Positions 1 through 12,076 of a DNA stretch of 64,000 bases are shown here, piece after piece. The first letter of the stretch is position 1. Each line of letters opens with the position of its first letter. The notes beneath the pieces are model-generated. The model did no database searches. It was not told the DNA's origin and saw nothing but the letters and a program-made list of their open reading frames with translations. Source of the DNA: Paramyrothecium sp. XJ0827 (lineage: Eukaryota; Ascomycota; Sordariomycetes; Hypocreales; Stachybotryaceae); the NCBI GenBank assembly GCA_020881915.1, contig JAJFPB010000007.1, forward strand, positions 3,720,001-3,784,000. Reading direction: 5' to 3'. Made by a program: the position numbers and the translations under genes.

Positions 1-1870
1 TTCCTGGTTCAGAACAGGATGCCTAACCACCGCGTTCAGGAACCTGGCCAGTCCTCGCCTTCGCTTCTCGATAAAAGCGCCATCATTGGATAGGTGGTTC
101 CCGTTCACGGCCATACGTTTCGGGGGTAGCAGCGGGAGCGATCGGAACGGATACCTCTTCTGGAGGCAGTCCAGCAGCCAGACGAAGTCGCTGTACCGGC
201 GAATCACCCGACTGCCTCGTCGCTGGCTCGCCACCTCGTAGTTGTGATGTTGGAACATGAACATTCCCTCCTTCTCCGGCATCAGCGTGACAAGAATGTT
301 TTCCTCGGGGCCACCTGCGGAACGGCCGCTCGTGGTCCGTGGGATGTTTATGGGAGCATTGCTACCAGGTGTTCTGCCAGGACTACCTGCCACCGCTCCT
401 CCAATAGCCGTTGGGGCAAACGGGCTGGGCTGGATGGGTTCGCTGTCGTTGAACGTGCCAGCACCAGGCGTGTTGTTGTTGCTGTTGGCTCCGTCAAAGT
501 ATCCCCATCCGCCCGGGCCAGGCACGGAGCCCACACTCGGGGTGTCTGCCGCGTTCGACAGGGCGGGTATCCGCTGCGCGGCCGAGTACTGCGTAGCCGA
601 ATGGTCAGGGAATGGCGGCGAGCGCACGTCGTTGAAGCCGTTGGAATGGGCGCCGTTGCCGTTGGTCTTGGCGTGGGCGTGGTGCTTGTGGACCTCAGGC
701 GAGTTCCATGGGTCGACCTCGGGATCGTCCATGGGGGGCCGCAGGATCTTGGGCTGCTGCTGAGGAGCAGGCTCGCGCTCCGGCTGGATATTTCTCGAGG
801 GTGCCTGCGGCGTTTGGGGCGTCTGCGGAGCCTTTGCTGCGAGCTCGGCGACGGGAGGGAGGACGGGCTCTGTGGTGAGGCCGGGAAGCTTGGGCTGGGG
901 AAGATCTAAGTAGGACGCGCGAAGCGAATTGATTAGCTATCGAGGTCCCCACACTTGGTGACGGGGGTTGCTGCATCCACTGAGACGGCGCAGCGAACCC
1001 GTGATAAGAGGAGCAGAAGGTCAAGCAGAATTCAGTCGCACGCTCGCCAGTTTTCATCAGGGCCAAGGGAAAGCAGAGTCAAAGCTTTGAGGCGTTGATT
1101 CCCAACGCGCAAAGCCACGAGCTCCCGTGCAAGGATGTGACATCGTCATATTGCGAGTAGATCCACCCAAATGACTCGGCATGCGGCACCATGCATAGTG
1201 GACCAGAGCTATGCGCGATGGGGTATTGCTTATACAGCTTGAGATAATGAAGCCTCCACAGGAACCAAGGTGCGTGCGGAGGTAAAGGGGAACAACAAGT
1301 TGAATGATATCACGGAAGGAAAGAAATAGGTGTAGACTTACTTCTCCGTCTCTCATCCACGCCGTCCAGGCTGACGACCTCGCCCTCCTGCGCCAGGCCG
1401 ACCAGCGCCAGCAGCACGTTGAACTCGTCGCGGCCGAGGGCCAGGTCGTTGGCCCCGTTGGGCGCCACCAGCGACATGACGCTGGCCTGCGCATCGGCGT
1501 CGAGCCGCGCTGCCGCGAACAGCTTCGCCACGCCGCCCGCGAGCACCCTGCCGCCGTCGCCGCCCTCGCGCACGAACGTGTCGAACGCGTCGACGTAGGG
1601 GTCCGGGATGGGCGCGCCGACGAGCAGGTGGCGGATCAGCTCGGCGCGGGACTGCTGCTTGCGCGGCGTGGGCAGGTCCCACGGGGAGCCGCCGCGGTGG
1701 TCGTCGCCATGGTCGTCGCCGTCATCGTCGTCGAACAGGCTGCTGGAGGATGCGTTGCGGTGCGACGGCTCGTCGAAGAGGCCGCTGGCCTTGGGCCGCT
1801 TCGGGGTCGACGTCGCGGCCGCTATGGGCGACTCGTGGTCGTCGCTTGGAGAGGTTCCGAAGAGGGACAT
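1..1870 (-). CDS. MVP1: Sorting nexin Mvp1 (partial, C-terminus beyond left edge)
   Basis: Seen: exon 1 is 1342-1870 and exon 2 runs from 905 to the window edge. The intron 906-1341 starts GTAAGT and ends CTACTTAG. The protein begins MSLFGTSPSDD. A domain of about 170 residues (DLPTPRKQQSRAELIRHLL onward) is followed by a low-complexity linker rich in P, N and G, then a PX domain with EGMFMFQHHNYEV, RRYSDFVWLLDCL and LPLLPPKR. Known of the family: Mvp1 is a PX-BAR sorting nexin that binds PI3P on endosomes and works in retrograde recycling and vacuolar protein sorting. The BAR domain should lie to the left of the window. The 436-nt intron is long for this window, so an extra small exon inside it is possible. 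Identity is secure from the N-terminus and PX motif. Confidence 0.9.
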
Positions 1871-2737
1871 GGTGGCGACGAGGTAGTGCTGCCCGTGTGT
1901 GTATGCGATGCTCTGTTCACTACGATAGCAATGACAGTGTTGTACCGATTGGCAATGTCTAGCCAGCCAATCTCAGCCCAGGGCGTCGTCGCGGCTCGTT
2001 TTCCCCCGGCAATGGATCGCAGCCGGTTTCGTGATGGGCTTCGTAATGGGCGCTGGAGCTGTACCCGGACCAGATCGACCCGAGCAAGGTCAGAGGGTCA
2101 AGACGCAGCGACGGCAGCCGACTGCAGTTGCTCGCAATGCAAAATAACAAAGACAAACGTAGTAGATGCCTGGATGGGAACAAGGAAGCAAACAGGGGCG
2201 ATGGCTATGCGGACGAAGCAAGCAATGGGAGAGGACGCACGGCAGCCAGTGGTGAAGTCATCCCACGAGCAGGCCAACGGGATTGGGGTAAGGAAAAGAG
2301 GTCGAGGTGGACTGGCGACGACCTTAATTGCCGCCTACAACCGGATGCCTTAGTGGAAGGGTGCCCGCACAACGCCCCAGCGCTGCCCGGGTGCTGACGT
2401 TGTTGCGCCTGCAGGGCCTCAGTGGCTGTATCGTAGCAGGTGCCTGGGCTTCAGTGGAGTGCTGAGGCGTCTAAGCTGCGGGGGCTCGGCGCTAATACGC
2501 AACCTAGCTTAAGGGAAGGTTCCTCACGGTAGACTAAGTACCGCAGCACTGGAGGAGCCAAGACCTCGTTGGCAGAGTAAGATATGTGTTTTCCAAACGA
2601 AAACCAACAAATCACCTATAACATGTCCCTGGGCAGAAATAATATGCGTGCTGTTATACAGTTCTATTGTGACGTCCGGTACACCAATATACACGTGCTG
2701 ATATAATACAATGTCAAGCTTATCCCCCCAAACCTCC
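1871..2737. other. Intergenic: MVP1 promoter and uL15m 3' side
   Basis: 867 bp between the start of MVP1 and the stop of the uL15m gene, both on the minus strand. Open frames here are short and look like chance. I see no repeat or RNA gene. The AT-rich stretch near 2580-2720 is probably the 3' end of the uL15m transcript. Confidence 0.6.
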
Positions 2738-3698
2738 CTACCACAGGGTCTCCTCCACCACCTTCTTGTCCGCCTTGGGCTTGCTCCTGATCTTCTGCTC
2801 GCCCGGCACCTTGAAGTACAGACTGGGCGACTCGCCCTGCTTGAGCTGGTGGCTCAGGTAGCCCCTGTGCGCCGGGTCACGGTAGTACTCGATGTCCTCG
2901 CGGCCCGTCGGGTCCGGCAGCCGGTAGTAGCGGAACGGCGCCCGCCTGGCCGCCTCCAGCACCGACTCGACGTGCTCCTTGCCGTGCGGGAGCGGCTTGT
3001 CCGTGCTGATGGACTGGCCTGCCAGCAGCCGCTGGATCGACAGCTTGGTGTAGTAGCGCGTCACGACCTTGCCGCCGGCCGCCTCGATGGCGGCGATGGC
3101 GCTGGCTGAGGCGCGCGAGACGAGGAGGTCGATGGGTTGGGCGAGGCAGGAGGAGCCGCGGGACAGGATCTTGATGCCGTCCTTGACGCTGCCGACCAGC
3201 TTGCTCTCGATAATCTCCTTGGGAGTAATGGTCTTGGTCGGGTCGAGTCGTCCCTGGTTGATCCAGTCCTGGATCTGGTCCAAGTTGACCTCTGACATCT
3301 TAGGTGCACGCCTGCCAACAGCAATCAGTACATTGGCGTTCAATTGACCCTCTTGAGACCACTGTGATGTATTCTTACAGGTTGGTGAAGCCCTTTGAAC
3401 CGTGCTTCACAATCAGCGGCGTCTGACCACCCTGGAACCACGGCTTGACGTGGCCGTGCTGCTTCTGGCCCTTGTGACCCCGTCCGGACGTCTTGCCGTG
3501 GCCCGACGACGGACCGCGGCCGACTCGCTTCTTCTTGTGGAAGGCGCCCGGGTTGGGGGCCAGGTTGCCGAGGACGGACGCATGGCGCGTCTGCTGCAGC
3601 GAGAGCCCGGCGAGGCACGCGGCCAGCGAGCTGACGGGCGACTGCGCGGCTGCTCTGCAGCACGTCGAGATGCTCGCGGGGAGGAGCCGAGGAGGCAT
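2738..3698 (-). CDS. MRPL10: Mitochondrial large-subunit ribosomal protein uL15m
   Basis: Exon 1 is 3379-3698 and exon 2 is 2738-3311. The 67-nt intron starts GTAAGA and ends TTGGCAG, and the joined frame is 297 residues. The first 40 or so residues are a basic, hydrophobic presequence. Then comes the uL15 signature: [34 protein letters not shown] and WFQGGQTPL, continuing across the splice into [16 protein letters not shown]. Known of the family: it is a component of the mitochondrial 54S subunit near the peptidyl transferase centre and the 5S-like region. The symbol follows the yeast name. The long C-terminal extension ([20 protein letters not shown]) is typical of fungal mitochondrial forms. 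The start at 3698 is the first ATG and gives a plausible targeting peptide. Confidence 0.93.
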
Positions 3699-4683
3699 GG
3701 CGGCGCAATGGACTGGCGTTGTCGGGGAACGTGGTTCTGGGGAAGCAGATCATGAAATTCTGCCCGTTCGGCGCATGGATGCTGGAAAATCTGGATCACG
3801 TGCTGAGCAAGCAGCAAAGGGGCGCACCAAGCTCGACGATAAGGTGGATAACAGGTACTTCGTTTCCAGCACTACATGCACCAAAATTTGAGGTACCATT
3901 TGTAACATGGTCAACCTTCTCCGCGCAACAGTAGAAAAGGCTGGTGATGGTCGTGTTTTCTCAGGCTCATTGTTCTGCCAATTAACACCAAGGTGACGAT
4001 GCCTTGGCTAGTTTGTTTTTTGCTTGTATTGCAGTCAATCGATTGCATACACTTTATTGCTCCGCCTGAGTTCATCTTCGTCCTTTGCACTCATCTTGTT
4101 ACAATCATGGCTTACACGACCGACATGGCTCTAGACATTGTACCTGTATCATTAAGTTTAGCAACCTCGCCAAATCTTCGTACAAAAAGTGATAATCACT
4201 ACTGCGAAATGTAAATGACTCTCGCATCCTCACTCTCGCCGATGGGCAAACACGAGGCTATACGAAGACCGTCCAGCCACTCCAATGTGATGCACTCTCG
4301 CATGCCGAACCCATCCAAACAATGCATATATCATGGCCTCGGGAACCACCGTCCCCGATCCACCGTTGCTCCGTATCCTGGAAATACAAAACATCCGTGT
4401 GTCTATGTGTAAGTGCAGGTAAGCAATCGGGAAAAATGAATCCCACACGCGTATGCGTGGGAGCAAAACGCCTCGCTGTTCTTTTGCGAACTCCCATGTC
4501 CTCCGTCTATTTATCGTTCCGACTTTGTCCGCGGTTGCCAAGGTCAGCATCGTGGACCCATTCAGATGGGACATGCCTCCGTGACGCCCTGAATTGTACA
4601 AGCTCCTCCTCTTTGCATTTCCGTCTCGTCGTCATCGTCAGTTGGTCGAAAGGAATGCATCGTGCATTCGCTCAACGGGTCGA
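3699..4683. other. Intergenic: uL15m promoter and mannosyltransferase 3' side
   Basis: 985 bp without a supported gene. Short frames on both strands lack conserved motifs. The interval 3950-4210 is AT-rich. Nothing further is recognised. Confidence 0.6.
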
Positions 4684-6411
4684 TCAAGGGCTTGCCCAAC
4701 CACCAGCAACGTCAACCCACTCAGCGAAGCATGAACCTTCCTTGCCCTCAACCTCGACGATGTCGGTATCGCAGCGGCATCGGCATCCCACGCCGTTTGG
4801 CTTCTCCTCGTCCCACTCTTCCCAGTAAGCATCCTCCTCCTTTCGCTTACGCTCGTCCAACGTGGTCATTTCCAGGAACTTGGGTCGAGGCAGCTGGCGA
4901 GCCGGGGCGTTTGCAGGGCAATGCTGAATGGTGGTGTGCCTGTATCCAAAGTCACGGAAGTAGTGGATGTCGCGGGGAGACAGAAGCGCTCCGGCTGCGA
5001 GGGAGTGGATGGGAGCATCACCCCACTGAAATCAGTTAGCATCAGAATCAGTTGAAAAAAGCAAGGCTCAACTTACTCTCTCCATCCAGAAGCCGCCACT
5101 GCGATCCATCATCTGGAAGAAGTCGTTGTACTCCTTGCTACGGAACCAGTCGAGGCGCGCGATTTCGAAATTGGACCAGAAGTGACACATGTTGTACTTT
5201 TCGCCTTCCATGGCTTCAGGATCAATCTCTGGGAGGGCATTGGCCTTGGGATCGTTTCGCAGGATCTCCTCAGGCAGACCCGGCTTCTCGTCTACCTTGG
5301 ATTCCGGCTTGTCCTCGGGAGGATCCACGAACATTTCCCAGAGACCCTTCGACGTCAAGTTGTTGAGGCGCTTGTATGCAGAGGCATACCGAAAGATGTT
5401 GGGCACGGTCTCTCGAAGCTCCTTGACAGCAATCGTGAAGCCGTAGGTTTTGTTCGCCTCGATCATCTTCAGGAAAGGATCACTGACGGGTGGTTAGATC
5501 ATGCCTCTGGTTCAGTTGTGCTCAACACTTACTAGGTAATGTCGCAGAAGTAGGTAATCTCGGGCTCAACGCGCCAGTACCACTCGTACTTGAGGAGCAG
5601 AGGATGATTGTAAAAGAATCTAGCCCAGGTCAGTAAGCGCGAAAACCATGTGCTTTTAGAGAATATGCATACCCAGAGTAGAAGCGGCACATCTTGTGAT
5701 AGCTCTCCAGGCCACCGTACATGACTGCAGCGTCACCCTGCTTCGCAATACCCTCCTTGGCGACTCTTTCATCAACCCAATCCGGGAACCCCCACATGTC
5801 GGGGCCGACCTTGCCAAACTCGACAGTGCCGGATGTATAGTTCGCTACGGTCTCGCGGAATGTCGAGTTGAATTCGCCATCGTTGAGGAAGACGTAAGGG
5901 TAGTGGTACCATCGGTTGAAATGGCGCTCGACAGACTTGATGGATTGGATCACACCGTCAAGCTCCTTGTTGCGGGCGAGAATGACGAAGGCGGCGTTGG
6001 CTCGGGGTTTGGAGGTGTCGGGCTCGAGGCAGCCGGTGACAAACACCTTGTCGTGCTTTTCGCTAATTCTCCTAAACGACCGTTAATGATTCGTCCGTTT
6101 GCAGGAAAATACAACACATACCTGATTGCCGGTGGTGCACCAGCTGGCGCCAACAGTCTCCCCGGTGAGTTCGGGTGTCCGATGAAGAGGACAAGAATCA
6201 GGATGAGGACGAGGACGGGGAACAGGATGACAACGCCAAGAGGGACGGAGACGGTCGAGTTCCCTCTTAGTCGCAACGGTCGCTGAAAGTACGCTAACCG
6301 AGCTGCCAGCCCGGTCTTGTGCTTGGAAGAGCCCTTCTTCTCGTCTTGTAGCGGGAGTTGCAATGGCGAGCTGGTTGGCACCATCTTGGATGCTCGGCGG
6401 AAGAGGTCCAT
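4684..6411 (-). CDS. Alpha-1,2-mannosyltransferase, Kre2/Ktr (GT15) family
   Basis: Five exons (6122-6411, 5673-6071, 5533-5619, 5077-5482, 4684-5025) with canonical splice sites give 507 residues. A type II membrane topology is clear: a cytosolic tail of about 56 residues, then one hydrophobic segment at about 57-78 ([19 protein letters not shown]). The lumenal GT15 domain starts near [17 protein letters not shown]. It contains [14 protein letters not shown] and, near residue 355-370, [13 protein letters not shown]. Family knowledge places the catalytic glutamate and GDP-mannose/Mn contacts in that last stretch. Known role: Golgi extension of O- and N-linked mannan with GDP-mannose. The end has the CRCRC cysteine cluster seen in many fungal members. 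The cytosolic tail is longer than in yeast Kre2. Which paralogue (KRE2, KTR1, KTR4) it matches cannot be told by eye. Confidence 0.93.
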
Positions 6412-7595
6412 GGTCTTCGGGAGTGCCTACCTCGATGGCAGGAGGCGGATGACGACAAAACCGAGAGACAGAAATTGTTATGTAGGAGAATTGATGCGGT
6501 CGTCTCTGCTTCGTTGTGTCGTGGAGGGAAAAAACCAAGGCGGTATCGCGGGTTCTGTTTGGTGGGTCGGATCGGGATCAGGGGCAGATGATGGCAAATC
6601 TCGTCTCAGAACGGCATATGCAGGTTGGAATGATAAAGCTGGCACACCGATCTGGCTGCGCGGTGAAGGCGGCACGACCAAAAAGAGCGCGATAAATCGT
6701 GTCGCTTGATGAGAAAAGGAATCGAAGTTGAAGCGAGTGACAGGGACCAAGTTTTTCCCACGTGCGTGTATGTGGTGATTAAAGGTCCAACGATCCCACC
6801 CCTTGCGTCCGAATGCGTAACTATCTCGAAGATCTGGGCGTGCACGGAACCGTCCTTAATGATCCTGGTCTGATTGACTGATTGTGGATCCGTCGCAACG
6901 CAACGCGCAAGCCGTTCGCTCTGTCTCGCGTGACTCTGGAAAAGGAACGGCACCAAAAGAAAGGAGAGCTCAAGGCGAGGACAGCCAAGGGGCAACGAGA
7001 AAAAGTTTCTCGAGAAGCGAGCAGAGGGAACAGAATCAGAACAAGGCCGAGTGGACAGGGTTGCGATTCGCTCCAAGCGTTGACAGTACTGGGAATCCAA
7101 GACAAAAAGCTGCTGGGCCAGCCAATAAACTTGATAAGGTATGGCTGACGCTGGCGCAAGCAGGGTCTAGTCGAAATCCAAATCCCGAACCAAGGAAGGG
7201 AGATCCACTCGAGCTTAGTGGCCAATCACGACGCGGCCAGAGTGGCATTTCGAGTGGCATCCCTTGAATCTGTCTGGATCTCGATGAGCAAAGGCTTGAT
7301 TAGTGCTAGGAGAGGCGGTCCGCCGGAGTATTTCTTTATCCGTACGCGCCCAGGACCCCACATGCCATGCCCATGCCGCTTGCTGAGCACCGCGATGGAC
7401 GCAGGTACAAGTAGATGGGTTGCAGGCACGAATGCTACCGAGTAGGTATTGGAGCCATTGAGCGTTGCATGTGGTGGTCAGCAGCCACGCCAAGGACGAA
7501 TTGTATTACCTCTTGCATGCATAGCGGAACTCATCATCTCTTCCATTCACCCTAAGCCTTCTTCGCCCGCAACCGTGGGCTAGGCAGCATACACC
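6412..7595. promoter_or_regulatory. Divergent intergenic region, mannosyltransferase / DUF4604
   Basis: 1.18 kb between two divergent starts (6411 minus, 7596 plus), so it must carry both promoters. No gene is supported inside it. I did not recognise a specific operator. Confidence 0.6.
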
Positions 7596-8102
7596 ATGTC
7601 TCAGAAGATTACCTCCAAGAACCTCTCCTACGATACCTCCCTGCCACCCTTCCTCGCCGCTCTGAAGGCCCGAGCCGCGGGCGCTTCGGGGCCGGACCCC
7701 CTCCTCGCCGCGAACCGCAGGTCTGGCAAGAAACGCTCCGGCAGCGAGGAGGCCGAGGATGTGCCCCTCGTGGTCGACGAGCACGGCAACGTCGTCACCG
7801 TAGAGGTGGACAAGGACGGCGAGATCACAAAGCAGCCTCTGGACGAATCTGCGAGTGACGCGCAGACGGGGAGATCCGCGGCCAAGGATGGGGATGATAA
7901 GGCGGAGACAGACGGAAAAGCATCCATCGGCGGGCGCAAACGCAAAGTGGGCAGAGTCGTTGGCGAAGCTGCCGACGAGCCTGACAGCAAGGCTGCGAAA
8001 TCGGCAAAGGACGAGAAGGAAGACGCGGAGCCTCCCAAGGACAAGAAGACCAAGAAAAAGGCCAAGAAGATTAAGTTGAGTTTCGACGAAGATGCTGGAT
8101 GA
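7596..8102 (+). CDS. DUF4604 family protein
   Basis: Single-exon frame of 168 residues starting MSQKITSKNLSYDTSLPPFL. That N-terminus, which continues LAALKA, with the middle VVDEHGNVV and the basic end KKKAKKIKLSF, is the pattern of fungal DUF4604 proteins. The rest is low-complexity and charged (acidic/lysine), probably disordered. The poly-lysine tail suggests a nuclear or nucleolar location, which is inference. The start is preceded by acacc, a good fungal context. Biochemical function is not known for the family. It is divergent from the mannosyltransferase gene and convergent with COX4. Confidence 0.8.
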   Translation: MSQKITSKNLSYDTSLPPFLAALKARAAGASGPDPLLAANRRSGKKRSGSEEAEDVPLVVDEHGNVVTVEVDKDGEITKQPLDESASDAQTGRSAAKDGDDKAETDGKASIGGRKRKVGRVVGEAADEPDSKAAKSAKDEKEDAEPPKDKKTKKKAKKIKLSFDEDAG

Positions 8103-8694
8103 GGGTCCGAAGCTGCATAGTAGCATCCGAAATATCGAAAAGCCAAGCTCAAGCTAGCCAAGCTATCCGGATCTGCGACAGACGTCTGACAGAACAATTC
8201 GGATTGATGCACAGCTCATGCATAGGCATTGACGCACCCGACGCACCTTCAGTCATTTATGACCGGAGTAGAATTACTTGAGCTCCAGGAATTGGCCGCT
8301 TGGAATCCTCCATAACTCTTCAATCCATTGAAGATGATGGGCTCGTCAATCCTAACCGAGAATTGCAACTCAGATGGGGACGCAGTGTGTGGAGGTTGCT
8401 CTCAGCTTAGTAGGAGTGGCTAGAACACATGGGCAGCAACTCTGTTGTGCCAAACCCTTGACAAGGGCCCAATATAAGAACACTTGCACATGGTTTAAAA
8501 ACTGTAGCAGAAATGTAAATTGACATAGGGGACCAAGCCGCCATAATCTACACGATCAACACCCCCCGGTCAACCTGAGTATCACCCCCTCTTATGAGAC
8601 GTATGACCATTTCTAGGGTATCTGGTACAGTGACACCCTTCTCTCCCTCCCAACAACAACCCCGCTTATCGAACCGAAACGGTGGGCGAGACGT
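8103..8694. other. Convergent 3' region, DUF4604 / COX4
   Basis: 592 bp between two stops. It presumably holds both 3' UTRs and polyadenylation sites. No gene or repeat is seen. Confidence 0.6.
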
Positions 8695-9607
8695 TTATCG
8701 GTAGTGGTACTCGGGCTTGATGTAGTCGGCGAAGGTCTTGGGCTCCTCGAACTCGGGGTGGTCGTGGTGACCGTGGTGGTGGTCGTCCTGGGGGCCGATG
8801 TACTTCATCTTGTAGACGCTGCCGCACTCGGGGCATCGCTCGATGGGGCGCTCGCGGGTGAGCTGTGGCACGGATTAGTTAGAGAGCTGGGGGCGCAATT
8901 GATGCGTTATCAGGAATGGTAGACATACGCCGAGCCAGTTAACGACATGGGAGTCGGCAGGGAAGCCAGTGCAACCGGCGAACTGCTCGTCACCAGCAGA
9001 GCGGACGAGGATGGGGTCCTCCATTGTGCCGAGGCGGCTGGCGTCCAGAGGGCGCATGTCGAAGATGTCGACGCCCTCCATCTTACCGAGAATCTCCAGA
9101 CGCTCCAGACCAGTGGACTGCTCGAGGTCGGTGGGGACGGTTCCGGGGGCGGCACCAGGGCCGAAAAGGTCGTCCTCGGACTTGATGTCTGTTGCGTTGG
9201 GGAGGCGTAGGTTAGCAGTGCTCAGAAGCAGTGTCTTTCCGTGCTGTAGCCGAGGTTCTGCGAGCTCGGAAATCCGACGGGAGCTGGGATGACGAACCCT
9301 TCAGAGTCTTGTAGGCGCCGACCTTCTTCTCAGCAACGCCGGCCAGGGCAGCGGCCTGCTCGTTGGGGGTGGAGGGAGTGCTCTTGGCGGCCTCGCCTGC
9401 AGGTTTGAGTCACGGTTAGCCTGTGCCGTCATGGGAGGACCCCCGGGGCGACTGGGAAGCCCGCACAAAAACCTGTCACGGGGCGGTTTTGCGTTGGGGC
9501 TCCCGGGCGGACTCACGGCGGACGAAGGAGGTCGAGAAGCTGCGGGTAGCAACGGAGGTGATGGCGGCGCGGCGGGCCGCGGCGAAGACGGTGCGCTGGA
9601 CGAGCAT
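8695..9607 (-). CDS. COX4: Cytochrome c oxidase subunit 4 (mammalian Vb type)
   Basis: Four exons (9517-9607, 9298-9396, 8929-9188, 8695-8862) join in frame to 205 residues. The start MLVQRTVFAAARRAA with SFSTSFVRR is a mitochondrial presequence. The mature part contains GLERLEILGKMEGVDIFDMR, GTMEDPILV, GCTGFPADSHVVNWL and ERCPECGSVYK. The cysteines of GCTG and CPEC are the zinc ligands of the Cox4/Vb family. Known role: nuclear-encoded structural subunit of respiratory complex IV, on the matrix side. The C-terminal histidine-rich tail (DDHHHGHHDH) is commonly seen in filamentous fungi. The donor at 9297 is GTTCGT, a weaker site, but phase demands it. The last intron has CTAAC upstream of its acceptor. 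Confidence 0.95.
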
Positions 9608-10328
9608 TGTGGCGGATGGGGAGGGTGCGGTTGAGGGTGAATTGGGTGATGGGTTGTTGTCGCGGGATTTGAGAAAGATGATGGTCTGATTTGGCTCCAG
9701 TATGGACCTTCGAGCTTACCCAAGCGGGAATTGACCAATCAAGAGAGTGCTATTTCCATCACGTGATCCCACAGCTTGTAGTGGGCTAAGGCCGGTGTAA
9801 TTCATGATTTCATCCATTGAAGCCTATATAATTGAATGTTCTTAGAAAAAAGGGCATCAATTATGGATGTGGATGCATGTGGAACTGGCCTCTGTGCAGA
9901 TTCTGAAATCGGTCTTTGATTGTATTTTGAGTTCGTGGGTTGCAGGCATATGAGCGCTGCAACTTGTAGACACTCCTTGCTGTGCATAAGCCGAGGAACT
10001 ACGTTTTAGATCTACCGACAACGCCAGAAACTCGTCATGTATCTAGTTTATATAAAAGAAATGACCGGATCTGGAAAATTTTGAACAAAATCGTTGACTC
10101 GAATTTATTTTGGTAGTCAAATACGAAAATCTCAATCCAGGAATTTAATCACATCTCCGACTACCTGTATCAGAGGCCAGCCTGCGAAAGGACGTGCTTA
10201 AAGTTGCGAGATGTTAGAACCGACGGCTACTGAAAAAGGTGAAAAATGCGGTCAGAAACGACATTGCTTCAGTTTATGGTCTAGTCATGATGATGTAATC
10301 TACAAGTGGACGAGCTAGATGTGCCCTC
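9608..10328. other. Intergenic: COX4 promoter and thioesterase 3' side
   Basis: 721 bp, AT-rich in 9980-10310. No coding sequence is supported. Confidence 0.6.
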
Positions 10329-11496
10329 TCACAGCTTCTCCCGCTCCGCCTTCTCCCTCTTGGGCATCACGATGCCGTCCTGGTACCCGCTCGCGACATG
10401 CTTGCCCTCCGGGCTCCATGTCTTGGACTCGATCATGCCGCGGCCGGCGCTCACCCGCGGGAACGACACCTCCTGCAGCCACCAGCCGACGCCGTCCATG
10501 ACGGCCTCCTCGGCGTTGACGTGCACGTAGAAGGAGTAGCTCAGGCTGGCGGCCGTGCCGAAATTGTAGCCGTAGCCGAGGTGGTTGCCCAGCGTGATGA
10601 GGTTGTTCCGGTCGGCCTCGAAGGCGTGGCACAGGATGTGCGCGTTGACGTCCTCGCGCGGCAGGGGCTTGATGAGGCGGTAGAAGATCAGCTCCCGCCG
10701 GTCCGGGATGGCCTTGTCCGCGTTGTATGCTTTCATGTCGACCTTGTGCAAGTCCAGAATGGGAAACATGCCGTGGCCCTCGCTGGGAAACATGTCACGG
10801 ATCATGTCGATGTCGGCCTGGGGCGTGGGATCCCACTGGTCTGGCGCCCTTTGGGAGAGGATGTGCGCGAAGCGTTGCTGGGCGGATTGTGGTACCTGGA
10901 CGTCTGAAGGGGGCTGCACTGGTCTCTTGAAGGTGACGAGACAGCTGAAGCAGACGCCGTTGAGATCCAGCGTGGCGTCTGAGGCAGGAAAAGGCCCCGA
11001 CGGGGCTGATGATGGCTGCGCAGGCTGCCGCACCATCACAGAGCGGGTTGTGAATGAGCGGCTTGAAGATACGGTTGATACGTTGTAGATGTAAGGCCGG
11101 TCAAGGAGCCCAGGGCTTGTGAAGACGCCTTGTATGGACTACAAATGATTAGCTTCCATTTCGCTCTAGAGATGAGAGAAGAGGACATACATGAACAGAT
11201 CGCTTGCCGTCATCGCCTCCGGTGGATTGGTCCTCCTCCTCTACCACCCTTGCAGCAGCCAGCGACGCCTGAGCGTAGACATGGCCGCCGAACGCACCCG
11301 GCCCCAAGCTCTTGCGACCCAGAGACGCAGGAATATTCAGCTTCTCCCAGGGAAGTTCCTGGCCAGGTTTCCACGCCGGCGTGTGACTGATGAATTTCTG
11401 CACGACGTCTCCAGACGGACTCTTGTCGTCAGGGAGGCGGGTGAGCGCCATGGTCTCCTGGAAGCCCAGGCGCACGATGGGCTTAGGGGACGTCAT
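10329..11496 (-). CDS. Acyl-CoA thioesterase II (TesB/ACOT8-like)
   Basis: Exons 11191-11496 and 10329-11138 are separated by a 52-nt GTATGT..TTGTAG intron with a CTAATC branch site, giving 371 residues. Two hot-dog repeats are visible. The first has PASLGRKSLGPGAFGGHVYAQA, with the G-G-x-x-x-A-Q pattern of TesB. The second has GYNFGTAASLSYSFYVH, WWLQEVSFPRVSAGRGMIE and WSPEGKHVASGYQDGI. Known role: hydrolysis of acyl-CoA to free fatty acid and CoA, often peroxisomal. The protein ends EREKL, which is close to but not a canonical SKL-type PTS1, so peroxisomal import is only a suggestion. The start at 11496 gives the usual short N-terminus. Confidence 0.9.
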
Positions 11497-12076
11497 CCTG
11501 CCGCCTGTGGACGATGAAGCAGATGCTCAGCGACGGCTCGGAATGGCTGCGTTGCGTGCTACGTTGAAGGAAACAAATATTGAAATAAACATGATACACC
11601 AAGATGCGCACCGCGTGTAAGCGCAACGGCCGGCAGCTGTTGAATTGCTGTGTGGTGGAGGCAACGTACCTCGGCAAATCCACAGGCAGAGGTCCGCCAG
11701 CCATCCAGGAACCGATCACCCGAAACGGGCAACCAAGGCGTGAAACTCTCAGCTCGCTAATCCAGGCGAACGATTTAGAACACGCTGCCCAATCCATTCG
11801 CTGCAAAATGTTTTGGTTATTTCCGGAGAGTATGCGGGGAATATCAGGCTACCCCAGATAGTGGCTCTAGCGCTGGCGCCGGGCGCTGTAGCACCGTCTC
11901 TAGTAAGTGTCTCAAGTTTACAACAAGTCAATTCTGGCATATGAAAGATGAAGATGAAGATGAAGATGAAGATGAGGATGATGATGATGATGAGGATGAG
12001 GACTCGAGTCTCAAACAACATATGGTGCACTCCGCAGAAACATGGAAAGGGCCCTTGGGAATGCGCTTCATAACTA
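11497..12076. other. Intergenic: thioesterase promoter and kinase 3' side
   Basis: 580 bp. It contains the purine-rich hexanucleotide microsatellite listed separately. No gene is seen. Confidence 0.6.
11946..12002 (+). repeat. GATGAA/GATGAG microsatellite
   Basis: About 57 bp of imperfect GATGAA, GATGAG and GATGAT units lie between two genes. The strand is all-purine apart from the T of each unit. It is not inside a supported gene. Confidence 0.9.

Noticed and set aside
1304..2353. Plus-strand frame of 349 codons
   Set aside because: It overlaps MVP1 exon 1 in antisense. Its valine/arginine-rich composition is that of a GC-rich shadow.
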